Source of the DNA: an uncultured Bacteroidales bacterium
GTDB taxonomy: Bacteria; Bacteroidota; Bacteroidia; Bacteroidales; P3
DNA: 54,148 nucleotides
Assembly (NCBI GenBank): GCA_900315335.1
Contig: OMYR01000014.1
Location: forward strand, 1 to 54,148
Direction: 5' to 3'
Below, in pieces: positions 1 through 8,159 of the stretch. Numbering within the stretch: the first letter of the stretch is position 1; every line of letters begins with the position of its first letter. The notes beneath the pieces were generated by a model that worked only from the letters and a program-made list of their open reading frames with translations, was not told where the DNA came from and ran no database searches. The translations under genes and the position numbers were made by a program.

Positions 1-73
1 AAGAATAAAAATTTCACTGATTTTCCATATTTTTCCCTTACGCAAATATCCCAGAAGTGGTAGTAAATTGTCT

Positions 74-98
74 GAATTGGTGTTAAACATCAGTTGAA
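74..98 (+). repeat. Single AGTGTTAAACATCAG-type site (copy 3)
   Basis: GGTGTTAAACATCAG lies in the non-coding left end of the window, beyond the terminator of the large exported protein. The flanks (AGTAAATT on the left, GAATAGT on the right) also match the flanks of the array at 6564-6630, so this looks like a decayed copy of the same compound element. Confidence 0.5.
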
Positions 99-160
99 TA
101 GTATGGAGACTAATTTGATAAAAAGCCCTCAAAATTTTTAATGGTCAGATAAAGAAAAAA

Positions 161-196
161 CGAATGTCGGGTTTTTGTTATTTATGCCGACATTCG
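161..196 (-). terminator. Intrinsic terminator after the 1494-residue gene
   Basis: A perfect 10-bp stem (CGAATGTCGG pairing with CCGACATTCG, loop about 16 nt) lies 46 nt past the stop codon of the minus-strand gene ending at 243. On the minus strand the stem is followed by a T-rich run (plus-strand A's at 151-160). Confidence 0.8.
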
Positions 197-242
197 TCAA
201 AATTTTAATTACTATGTATTGACGGTTAATAAACTTCTATTA

Positions 243-3200
243 TTATTCTCCGTCATTGTAGCCTGACAATTCAATATTCTTGATAAAGGAACGTTTCTCA
301 CTCGGAGTGGATAGACGATAAGTATAGATTTTACCATTCTTGGCTTTGGTTTCTTTATCCTTACCGTTTTTAACCAAATCATTAAAGTTTTCGTCCGAAG
401 ATATTGCTCCCATAGATGCACCATTGTATGCGAAATAATACCAATTGTCAGGGTCTTGCTCCAAATAAATTCGCAGTTCGGTAGCAATACCTGTCTTTAT
501 CATCTGTATCTTTGTTCTCACTTTACGATTGACTTGAACGCCGCCTACAACCGCAACCTCCGCATCACTATTTGCCAAATAACAACGACGAATAGGGTCC
601 CAAGACAATGTAACATCGGTAAGCAATAATGAATAGTTCATATTCGACGGCAGTTTCTCCCACTCACCATATTGAATCAAATCTTGGAACAACTCCTCGC
701 CTTTTTCGTCTCCATACTTGTGATGCAAAAACTCTTGATATTTAGCAGAGTTTTCAAAGTCTATAACAGGCAAATTCATATCGTCAAACATACCTTTACC
801 CATATATTCCAAAGCTTCCTTGGAGAATGGGAAGTTTATTGCCAACGACATCTTGATTGTTGCACTCTCACCATCGCCACTCGCCGTTATCTGTCCGTAA
901 TTATCCGTTACAACCGCTCCGCCTATCGGCATACCAAGTTCTATCTTACCCAAACCTTTGGCATTGCAAGATTTTGAACCGATAGATAAGTAGTCGCCAA
1001 CGACGTTCTTCATATCGGCAAGTTTTTCTTTTGATGCAATACGATATTCTCCCGACTGTTTGTCGTAAGTTAAAAATCCCTGACCTTTTATAAATACGTT
1101 GTCGGCTTCTTTATCCGAAGTAAAGAAAGCAGGCTTAGGTCGTAGAGAGTTTTCATCAAACAAAATAGAAGTTGTTATTCGGTTACCCTCGACATCAACA
1201 GGTGCTTCATTGATTGGAATAAATATATTGTCGGCATCTAAACGGGCAGCAAATTTCAGCCATGGATTTTCGCTTTCACTACAATTCATTGTCAGCGTAA
1301 CGCCACCGTCAAAACTCATAACCGAATCCGGAGCAGAAACCATAAGTTGTCCGAAGAATTTGAATGCAGTACTCAAATCCAAAGGCTCTTCCTTGGTTAT
1401 ATCGGCATACGCAACGGTGTAGCCGGTGGCAGGAGTAATATCTTTGAAGAATACCTCCGTAATCTTGCCGTCCATATCTTTATAATCCATATATCCGTTG
1501 GCAGAATACATCTTACCTGACTGAATATGTACTCTTGCGTTTTTGACGGAATGTAGTTTAGTTTCGGTGTTAAATACAATATCGGCTTTATCGATAGTAT
1601 CCATTTGAGCACCCGGGTGCAATATTATTTGGGAATTTGCAGGCTTTACGGCTGCATCGGCACTCTTTATCATATACACGCCGTCGGCAGTCAATTCGTT
1701 TGTATTCAAATTAAGTTTTGCATTAACGGAATTAAACGAAAGACTATCTTGCGACGGATGAACAGAAGTAAAGGTTGCTCCGGGTTGCGGTAAATCTATT
1801 ATTTCTTTCAAAGGCTTGTTTTCAAATCCTCCTCCGTTTGTCGAAGCAGAGTTTTGAAGAGCAAGTAACTTGTTTTGCATATCCCAAGAGAAACGATCTA
1901 CATAGCACTCGTATTGCAAGTATGGCAAATCGTTTTTCTGCAATCCGTTTTTGGTAGTAAAAGTACCTTGTTTTGTTTTGTAATCGACAGAGGCTTTAAC
2001 ATTCTGAGCGTGGAATGCAACGCTATTGCCGTCCAAAGCCTTTAACGTAAAATCTGCACTATCGGAAGCAAAGGAATCCGGCAAATACTTTATCAAATCG
2101 CTCTTGACAATCATTTCATCGGTGATATTCTCGCCGCTACCTGTCAAAGCATTCGGATAAACTCTCAACAAACCGTTTTGTATCGAGTGGTTGTCTGCGT
2201 ACATATTAAATTCTTCCGCTTTTTGTTCGACAAGCATATAATTTTGTTGCTTATAGAAAGTTTCTTTGGTTTTGGTAACATTGACTTGCGGGCTTTCGTA
2301 TGTAAATTTTGTTGTTTCACAAAACATACTATCCGGGTGGAAAACAAACATCTTACTTTCACTTTTAGATGCCCCGAAATCCCAACGTCCTGTACCCAAA
2401 AGACCATTGGTCGATAAGTCTATACTATTATAATATTTGGCTTTGCCGCCGTATGCAGCAAGACCCTCTTGTGGCAATTGCTTCTTAAATCCCAAAGCAT
2501 AGTCAGGCATAACCACCAAAGGCTCGTTGATTGGTGCAAATATGTCTGCCGAATGCAAAACACCCTTCAAAACAATATCCGTTGTCTTAAACGAGAATAA
2601 ATTCTTGATAACAAAAGGCTCTAACTCGTAATAAAATGTCGCCGTATCATATACACCGTTTTGAATCTTAGGATTATCATAATAAACATACGAAGTCTTT
2701 AACGAAGACAATATAGGATAATCCTCCAACTTCTTTATACTCGATTTATTATCCGCTTTATCAATCACTAATTGGCAATCCAAACGGCGAATAGGCGTTT
2801 GAATTTTTACAAGTGTGTTGGTATCTTGGAAAGAAGGCACAACGAAAACCAATGAATCACTTGCAGGTAAATCCAATGTGAATTTCTCGTAATCGAACTT
2901 GCAATTCGTTCCGCTCATCTTAAATCTGCCTGCCATAACACTGCCGTCGAAAGTAAAACTTCTGTTTTTCTGCATAACAATTTTACCTTCGTATGGAGTA
3001 ATTCTCACACCATGACTATCAGATACGGTAAAAGTCTCGATACCATTCAAACGCAAATCCATATCATATATATTAAGCACTGCGTTAGGTTCTCCGTTTT
3101 TCGTTGTGGATAACATACGCAACACGTCATAGTCTTTCTTTTTAGCGTTATTCTTGATATAATCGTACAATTTATCTTTGACTATTGCTGTTTGGCGATA

Positions 3201-4727
3201 AGATTCGTAGGTAACAAATCCACCCAAAGAAAGATTCATCAAAAGCAATTGGCATTGCGTTTCGTCCAAACCCGTAAAGGACGACAAACCTTTAACCGTT
3301 ACTTCCTTTTTACCGCTTTTATCAGTATATTGCTTAATCCTATAAAGAGGGCTTATTTCATCGATGCCCTGAATTTTGTACCAACGAAAATCGGAATAAT
3401 ATGATATACTCTCAATAGTAGCAAAGGCATTATTAGAAGGGCCTCTGACGGCAGAAAACTCTATCGTATGATCGTCCAAACCTGCATACAATGCCTCGGA
3501 ATATATCTCAACCGCATGATATGAATCTATCCAAGGAGAAGCCGAAATACCTGTTTTGTTATTCGAGCAAAGAATGATATGAGTGTTTTTGTTGTAATTC
3601 ATTTTTGTTCCAGGGTGATAAACGCTGTCTTTTGCCCCGCCTTTGGATTGAACATAAAAAGTAACCTGACAATCTTCGCTTATTATTCCCTCTCGTGAGA
3701 AAGGATGTTCTATGGCTTTGGCAACCATAAACACCTCTCCGTCTTTATGAAATATCAGTTTGGCAGGTTCTTTTCTTGAACCCGTACCGAAAAATCCGCC
3801 ACCTTGTTGAGAAAAACCACCTACGTAATCAACGTTTGGAAATACGCTTTTGATGTATTCGGTCTTTTTATAAGATGTAAATCTTGGGTAACGCGATTCT
3901 TTTGTAGTCTTTTCGGTTATCTTATCTGTGAAAACACCGTCCAATGTATAAGAGAAATATTCTTTATTAGTAAAACTTACGCTGTCTGCCGAAAATCCCG
4001 CAACTTTCAATGCCACATCATAAGTCTTTAACTTACAAAAAACACTGTCTTTACTCAATCCGCTACGCTCCCAATCGACAGTACCGCCTTTACCTTCCCA
4101 AAAATCTTCCATAATATACATCTTGCCCGTTGTACCATATATAGTGCCGCCGCCTTTACTCATACCGTAAGAAAGATTGATAGGAGTAGGAAAATCGGCA
4201 TAAACACCACGTTCGTTATCGATGCGAAAAGCATAAGGAGTGCCGTTGTCAAAAGTCCATTTAGAGGTTTTGGTGTAATGCAATGAGTTATTGACTAAAA
4301 GATTATACGTTGCCTCCATTGCTTGATTGTAAATCTTGATATTATGCTTATCAAGATATTGCTGCATACCTTTAAGCCATTGATTGTAACTCTCCGCCGT
4401 TTGGTTGGACGAGGTAAAAGCAATCTGAGTTAAGATAAAATCATAAAAACCATTCCTCGCACGAATATTTTTCTTAACCATAGTCTGAGAAAGTTTAATA
4501 ACGTCTTTTTTGTGTTGAAGATTAAAAGTATTCCAAACGCTATCGTAAGAATTTATAATACTCTCCCACTCTTTTTTCTGGTCTTTATTCATATTTTGGT
4601 CGGTTTTGTACAATTCCTCCAATTCGGAAATATACGTATCCGCACTGCCGCTGAAATTCTTAAACCTTTGAGCAAAACCACTTGTGCAAACAAATGATAA
4701 AACTATGATTAAAATGTATTTTTTCAT
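243..4727 (-). CDS. Large exported protein of unknown function (1494 aa)
   Basis: The protein opens with a clear signal peptide (about residues 1-20, cleavage after GFAQ), so it is exported to the periplasm or outer membrane. After that I recognise no catalytic motif, membrane helix or type IX sorting tail. The sequence is rich in beta-strand-like stretches. The middle and C-terminal parts repeatedly describe short 'NGxY/ANGYMDY'-like strands that loosely recall OstA/LptA-type beta-jellyroll or AsmA-like repeats, but this is only an impression. It starts 3 nt after the prmA stop codon, so it is probably the distal gene of a tpiA-prmA transcript, and a strong terminator follows it. Large conserved proteins of this kind are common in Bacteroidales genomes and usually carry no assigned role. 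Confidence 0.85.
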   Translation of the reverse strand: MKKYILIIVLSFVCTSGFAQRFKNFSGSADTYISELEELYKTDQNMNKDQKKEWESIINSYDSVWNTFNLQHKKDVIKLSQTMVKKNIRARNGFYDFILTQIAFTSSNQTAESYNQWLKGMQQYLDKHNIKIYNQAMEATYNLLVNNSLHYTKTSKWTFDNGTPYAFRIDNERGVYADFPTPINLSYGMSKGGGTIYGTTGKMYIMEDFWEGKGGTVDWERSGLSKDSVFCKLKTYDVALKVAGFSADSVSFTNKEYFSYTLDGVFTDKITEKTTKESRYPRFTSYKKTEYIKSVFPNVDYVGGFSQQGGGFFGTGSRKEPAKLIFHKDGEVFMVAKAIEHPFSREGIISEDCQVTFYVQSKGGAKDSVYHPGTKMNYNKNTHIILCSNNKTGISASPWIDSYHAVEIYSEALYAGLDDHTIEFSAVRGPSNNAFATIESISYYSDFRWYKIQGIDEISPLYRIKQYTDKSGKKEVTVKGLSSFTGLDETQCQLLLMNLSLGGFVTYESYRQTAIVKDKLYDYIKNNAKKKDYDVLRMLSTTKNGEPNAVLNIYDMDLRLNGIETFTVSDSHGVRITPYEGKIVMQKNRSFTFDGSVMAGRFKMSGTNCKFDYEKFTLDLPASDSLVFVVPSFQDTNTLVKIQTPIRRLDCQLVIDKADNKSSIKKLEDYPILSSLKTSYVYYDNPKIQNGVYDTATFYYELEPFVIKNLFSFKTTDIVLKGVLHSADIFAPINEPLVVMPDYALGFKKQLPQEGLAAYGGKAKYYNSIDLSTNGLLGTGRWDFGASKSESKMFVFHPDSMFCETTKFTYESPQVNVTKTKETFYKQQNYMLVEQKAEEFNMYADNHSIQNGLLRVYPNALTGSGENITDEMIVKSDLIKYLPDSFASDSADFTLKALDGNSVAFHAQNVKASVDYKTKQGTFTTKNGLQKNDLPYLQYECYVDRFSWDMQNKLLALQNSASTNGGGFENKPLKEIIDLPQPGATFTSVHPSQDSLSFNSVNAKLNLNTNELTADGVYMIKSADAAVKPANSQIILHPGAQMDTIDKADIVFNTETKLHSVKNARVHIQSGKMYSANGYMDYKDMDGKITEVFFKDITPATGYTVAYADITKEEPLDLSTAFKFFGQLMVSAPDSVMSFDGGVTLTMNCSESENPWLKFAARLDADNIFIPINEAPVDVEGNRITTSILFDENSLRPKPAFFTSDKEADNVFIKGQGFLTYDKQSGEYRIASKEKLADMKNVVGDYLSIGSKSCNAKGLGKIELGMPIGGAVVTDNYGQITASGDGESATIKMSLAINFPFSKEALEYMGKGMFDDMNLPVIDFENSAKYQEFLHHKYGDEKGEELFQDLIQYGEWEKLPSNMNYSLLLTDVTLSWDPIRRCYLANSDAEVAVVGGVQVNRKVRTKIQMIKTGIATELRIYLEQDPDNWYYFAYNGASMGAISSDENFNDLVKNGKDKETKAKNGKIYTYRLSTPSEKRSFIKNIELSGYNDGE

Positions 4728-4730
4728 ATA

Positions 4731-5576
4731 CTACAATTTTTTAAGAGCCAACAAAGCCCAGTTATCTCTGATATTTTTATTGTAAAACGTAAATCCGTAT
4801 TGTTTTGTTGTGTCTTCCAACTCCGCAATATCATCTTCGTAAAAACCGCTTAACACCAAAATACCTCCTTGTTTAATTCTCTTTGCGTATGAACCCATAT
4901 TATCCAACAGAATATTCAAATTGATATTGGCAAGAAACAAATCGAATTTTTCTTCACTATTTTCGTCTTGTTCTCCTACCAATTTAACGCAAATATCAAC
5001 ATCATTGGCTTTGCCGTTATCCTTTGCGTTGCGATAAGCCCACTCATCTATATCCACACATTCAACATATTTTGCACCCATCTTCTTTGCCAAAATACCA
5101 AGTACAGCCGTACCGCAACCCATATCCATAACGCTTTTGCCGTTCATATCCATCTTTGACATATACTCTATAATCATTGCCGTTGTTGGGTGATTGGCTG
5201 TGCCGAATGATTGCTGAGGATTTATGATTATATCATATTTTACCTGCTTATATGGTTGGTTGGATTTTCTTATATGACAAAAATCGCCAAACAAAACACT
5301 TGGCGAAGTCTCTTCCCATACTTTATTCCAATTCTCATCTTTTATGAATTTGATTTCATATTTCAACGCTTCCTTATCATTAATCAGCGAAGAGGTTATT
5401 GTATTTTGTACAGCAGTCTCTGAAAACAAATTCTCGGGACAATAAGCCTCAAAACTATTGTCATCTATATCGACAAAAGAATCAAAACCTATTTGTGCCA
5501 AATCGTTTTTAAGCAAGTCCGTTTCAAAATAGCGAGATTTGGAACTTAAAAAGAAATTTACTTGATAGTAATTCAC
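4731..5576 (-). CDS. prmA: Ribosomal protein L11 methyltransferase PrmA
   Basis: A 281-residue SAM-dependent methyltransferase that trimethylates ribosomal protein L11. The C-terminal Rossmann half shows the family signature FGTANHPTT (residues 124-132, usually FGTGxHxTT), the SAM-binding glycine loop DMGCGTAVLG (151-160), the acidic end of strand 2 (CVDIDEWA) and motif ANINLNIL (216-223). The N-terminal 100 residues form the short substrate-recognition domain and are divergent, as is usual in Bacteroidota. It lies 88 nt downstream of tpiA, beyond a terminator hairpin, and only 3 nt before the large exported protein. No strong promoter of its own is visible, so partial read-through from tpiA is plausible. 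Confidence 0.92.
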   Translation of the reverse strand: MNYYQVNFFLSSKSRYFETDLLKNDLAQIGFDSFVDIDDNSFEAYCPENLFSETAVQNTITSSLINDKEALKYEIKFIKDENWNKVWEETSPSVLFGDFCHIRKSNQPYKQVKYDIIINPQQSFGTANHPTTAMIIEYMSKMDMNGKSVMDMGCGTAVLGILAKKMGAKYVECVDIDEWAYRNAKDNGKANDVDICVKLVGEQDENSEEKFDLFLANINLNILLDNMGSYAKRIKQGGILVLSGFYEDDIAELEDTTKQYGFTFYNKNIRDNWALLALKKL

Positions 5577-5607
5577 TTGCGTATTTGTTTTAGATAAAAA
5601 ACAAACA

Positions 5608-5646
5608 ATGCCGTATAACCTTTCTTTATCACAGACTATACGGCAT
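5608..5646 (-). terminator. Terminator hairpin after tpiA
   Basis: A 10-bp stem ATGCCGTATA/TATACGGCAT with a 19-nt loop lies about 19 nt past the tpiA stop. The minus strand continues into a T-rich run (TGTTTGTTTTTT). It may act as an attenuator between tpiA and prmA. Confidence 0.65.
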
Positions 5647-5664
5647 ATTTTATTTCATATTTTA

Positions 5665-6423
5665 TTAGAATGAGCAGGCAATTTCTATAAAGTCCTTGCT
5701 CTTCAACGATGCTCCGCCAATCAAACCGCCGTCAATATCTTCCATTGCGAACAAATCCTTAGCGTTTTTGGCATTACAACTTCCGCCGTAAAGAATAGAC
5801 ACTTCTTGTGCCACATCGTCGTTGTATTTTTCACAGATAAGGCTGCGGATAAAAGCATGTACCTCTTGGGCTTGTTCCTTGCTTGCCGTGTGTCCCGTAC
5901 CTATCGCCCAAACAGGTTCGTATGCTATAACACATCGCTGCATATCGTCGGCAGACAAATGGAATATACCTTCTTGAATTTGGGTGCGGATAACTTCAAG
6001 ATATTTGCCCGATTCTCTTTCTTCCAAACTCTCGCCGACACACATTATAGGGGTTATATCTTCATTGAGAAGTCTGTCAATCTTTTGGGCTATATCTTGA
6101 TTGGTTTCACCAAAATATTTTCTTCTTTCGCTGTGTCCGACGATGCAATAATCGACACCCAAAGATTTCAACATAGTTGCACTTACTTCACCGGTATATG
6201 CCCCGTTTTCAAACTTTGATACATTCTGCGCTCCGGTAAAGAAATCTCCGTCTTCACTCACATCGCTGACCAATTCCAAGTAAGGAAAAGGAGGACAAAC
6301 CACCACATCGACATCGGCAGTATCATAATTGTGCAATTCTTCTGCAATAGAATTCACCAAGTCATCTGCCTGCGGAAACAATTCGTTCATTTTCCAGTTC
6401 CCTGCTACGATATTTCTTCTCAT
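5665..6423 (-). CDS. tpiA: Triosephosphate isomerase
   Basis: A 252-residue cytoplasmic TIM-barrel enzyme that interconverts dihydroxyacetone phosphate and glyceraldehyde 3-phosphate in glycolysis and gluconeogenesis. All key elements are present: GNWKMN with catalytic Lys11, IVGHSERR with electrophile His97, AYEPVWAIGTG with general base Glu169 and the start of flexible loop 6, then YGGS and GGASL phosphate-binding loops near the C-terminus. Length is normal. A -7 type box TAACTTTGCAG (minus strand, around 6495-6502) lies about 70 nt upstream, without a convincing -33 element. A 21-bp-spaced repeat array sits about 140-200 nt upstream. Confidence 0.97.
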   Translation of the reverse strand: MRRNIVAGNWKMNELFPQADDLVNSIAEELHNYDTADVDVVVCPPFPYLELVSDVSEDGDFFTGAQNVSKFENGAYTGEVSATMLKSLGVDYCIVGHSERRKYFGETNQDIAQKIDRLLNEDITPIMCVGESLEERESGKYLEVIRTQIQEGIFHLSADDMQRCVIAYEPVWAIGTGHTASKEQAQEVHAFIRSLICEKYNDDVAQEVSILYGGSCNAKNAKDLFAMEDIDGGLIGGASLKSKDFIEIACSF

Positions 6424-6846
6424 AATGTTATATGTATTTATATTGTTATCTATTCGTATTTATACTATTATCATTCAAAATATTTTAAGGACTGCAAAGT
6501 TATAAAATTTTTCACAATTCCTCATCATCAACACATATTTTTTGAAAACGTTAATAAAAATCGCAAAATTAGTGTTAAATATCAGTAAATTTTTATTAAA
6601 CATCAGCGAAATAGTGTTAAACACTAATTTTTTAATACGTGTTAAAAATTTTCTGCCGTCTTATTTTCAATCAAGAACAAGGCTGCTCATTAAAATATAT
6701 ATGGTAAAAAGAAGATTGTTTTACAAAAAACATATTCTCTTTTCTTTCAAAATAAAAATTTATTCACTCACAAAAAACATAAAGTATAACAATTAAAGTC
6801 TGTTTGATGTATTTTCGCCGTCAAAAGAAGAATAGAGAGAATTTTT
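6424..6846. other. Divergent intergenic region between tpiA and arcA
   Basis: About 420 nt of very AT-rich DNA without a convincing gene. It holds the tpiA -7 type box near the left end and the AGTGTTAAACATCAG repeat array at 6564-6630. The arcA promoter begins at the right end. Short open frames here have no homology that I recognise and no ribosome-binding context. Confidence 0.6.
6564..6630 (+). repeat. 21-bp-spaced AGTGTTAAACATCAG repeat array (copy 1)
   Basis: Three degenerate units start near 6571, 6592 and 6613, about 21 bp apart. The last contains a perfect 15-bp dyad TAGTGTTAAACACTA (6612-6626). The same compound arrangement occurs in opposite orientation at 13985-14036, and single related sites lie at 74-98 and 25837-25855. 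The left flank CAAAATTA reads as TAATTTTG on the minus strand, a possible -7 box facing tpiA. Spacing of two helical turns suggests an array of protein-binding sites, but this is inference. Confidence 0.6.
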
Positions 6847-6877
6847 TTTGCGGTTAGGAAAAATTATGCTAAATTTG
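6847..6877 (+). promoter_or_regulatory. Bacteroidota-type promoter of arcA
   Basis: TTTG at 6847-6850 and TAAATTTG at 6870-6877 are separated by 19 nt, an exact fit to the phylum's TTTG-N19-21-TAnnTTTG promoter. Predicted transcription starts around 6884, about 15 nt before the ATG at 6899. This rules out the longer TTG-initiated reading frame that begins at 6848. Confidence 0.75.
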
Positions 6878-6898
6878 CACTTTCTAAATTTTCAATTT

Positions 6899-8137
6899 AT
6901 GAATAAAGTATCAGTATTCTCAGAAATAGGACGATTAGAAGGCGTTATATTGCATACACCCGGAACGGAGATTGAACAAATGACGCCCGACACAATTCAA
7001 CACGCTTTGTACAGCGATATACTAAATTTGAAAATTGCACAAAAAGAATATTCCTTGTTCAGCGGCGTATTGTCTTCGTGGTGCGAGACTTATCAGGTTG
7101 TGGATTTGTTGGCAAAAGCATTACAAGACGATATTGTAAAACAGGACCTTCTTAAAAAAATTCTTGAAAGAGAAAACAAGAAATTTATATATGTGGAATT
7201 GATGGAACAAAGTTGCGAACAATTGGCAAAATACCTTATTGAGGGTTATCCGTACAAAGAAGGAATACACCCTGTGGAGTTTAAGGAAAAGCGTTTTGTT
7301 TTAGAGCCTTTGTACAATCTTTTCTTTACTCGTGATGCCTCTTCAAGTGCGTATGACCAAGTTATAATACATTCCATGCGTACAACAGTGAGAGATAGAG
7401 AGAGTTTTATAATGGAATGTATCTTTCGCAACGTTTTTCAAACCGAGATAATCAATCCTAAACTTATTTCTCCCGAAGCCACAACAGAGGGTGGCGATTG
7501 CCTTATCGCAAACGACGATACGCTGTTTATCGGCAACGGATTACGCACCAACGCAAAGGGTATTGAGTTTATGACCAATTGGTATGCTGCAAGAAAACCT
7601 AAACAAAGAATTCTTGTTCAGCAATTGCCACAAACAAGAGATTCTTTCATACACTTGGATATGGTTTTCAATTTCTTGGATAAAGACAAGTGCATCGCTT
7701 ACGAGCCTTTGATATGCAAAAAAAATACTCAATACACAACGACCGTTATCGACATTGACCACGGCAATATAACCTATAAAGAATATCCTTGCTTTATGGA
7801 CGCAACCAAGTCTTTGGGCTTTGATTTGAAGCCTATCGCTTGTGGAGGAGACGACCTTTGGAATCAAGAAAGAGAACAATGGCATTCGGGCGCCAACTTC
7901 TTCTGTATGGGTGAGGGCAAGATAATAGGTTATGCCCGCAACACACACACTATTGACAATTTGAATAACAATGGTTTTGAAGTCATTGATGCGCAAGATG
8001 TCGTTAGTGGAAAAATTGATTTGAAGACAAAAGACAAATTCGTTGTTACCGTTCAAGCAAGTGAATTGCCACGAGGCTGCGGCGGAGCAAGATGTATGAC
8101 TATGCCGATAAGACGACAGAGTGTTAATTGGAAATAG
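6899..8137 (+). CDS. arcA: Arginine deiminase
   Basis: A 412-residue cytoplasmic enzyme that hydrolyses L-arginine to citrulline and ammonia. Family motifs are clear: an N-terminal start (SEIGRLEGVILHTPG), FTRDASSS, EGGDCL with the acidic substrate-binding residues, HLDMVFNFLD with the catalytic histidine, GGDD, and the C-terminal GGARCMTMP with nucleophile Cys399. The ATG at 6899 is chosen because the promoter ends just before it and the family begins at this point. No ornithine carbamoyltransferase or carbamate kinase gene lies alongside, so the rest of the arginine deiminase pathway, if present, is elsewhere. The next gene follows after 22 nt and is probably co-transcribed. Confidence 0.93.
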   Translation: MNKVSVFSEIGRLEGVILHTPGTEIEQMTPDTIQHALYSDILNLKIAQKEYSLFSGVLSSWCETYQVVDLLAKALQDDIVKQDLLKKILERENKKFIYVELMEQSCEQLAKYLIEGYPYKEGIHPVEFKEKRFVLEPLYNLFFTRDASSSAYDQVIIHSMRTTVRDRESFIMECIFRNVFQTEIINPKLISPEATTEGGDCLIANDDTLFIGNGLRTNAKGIEFMTNWYAARKPKQRILVQQLPQTRDSFIHLDMVFNFLDKDKCIAYEPLICKKNTQYTTTVIDIDHGNITYKEYPCFMDATKSLGFDLKPIACGGDDLWNQEREQWHSGANFFCMGEGKIIGYARNTHTIDNLNNNGFEVIDAQDVVSGKIDLKTKDKFVVTVQASELPRGCGGARCMTMPIRRQSVNWK

Positions 8138-8159
8138 AACTTATAAATAAACCTAAACA

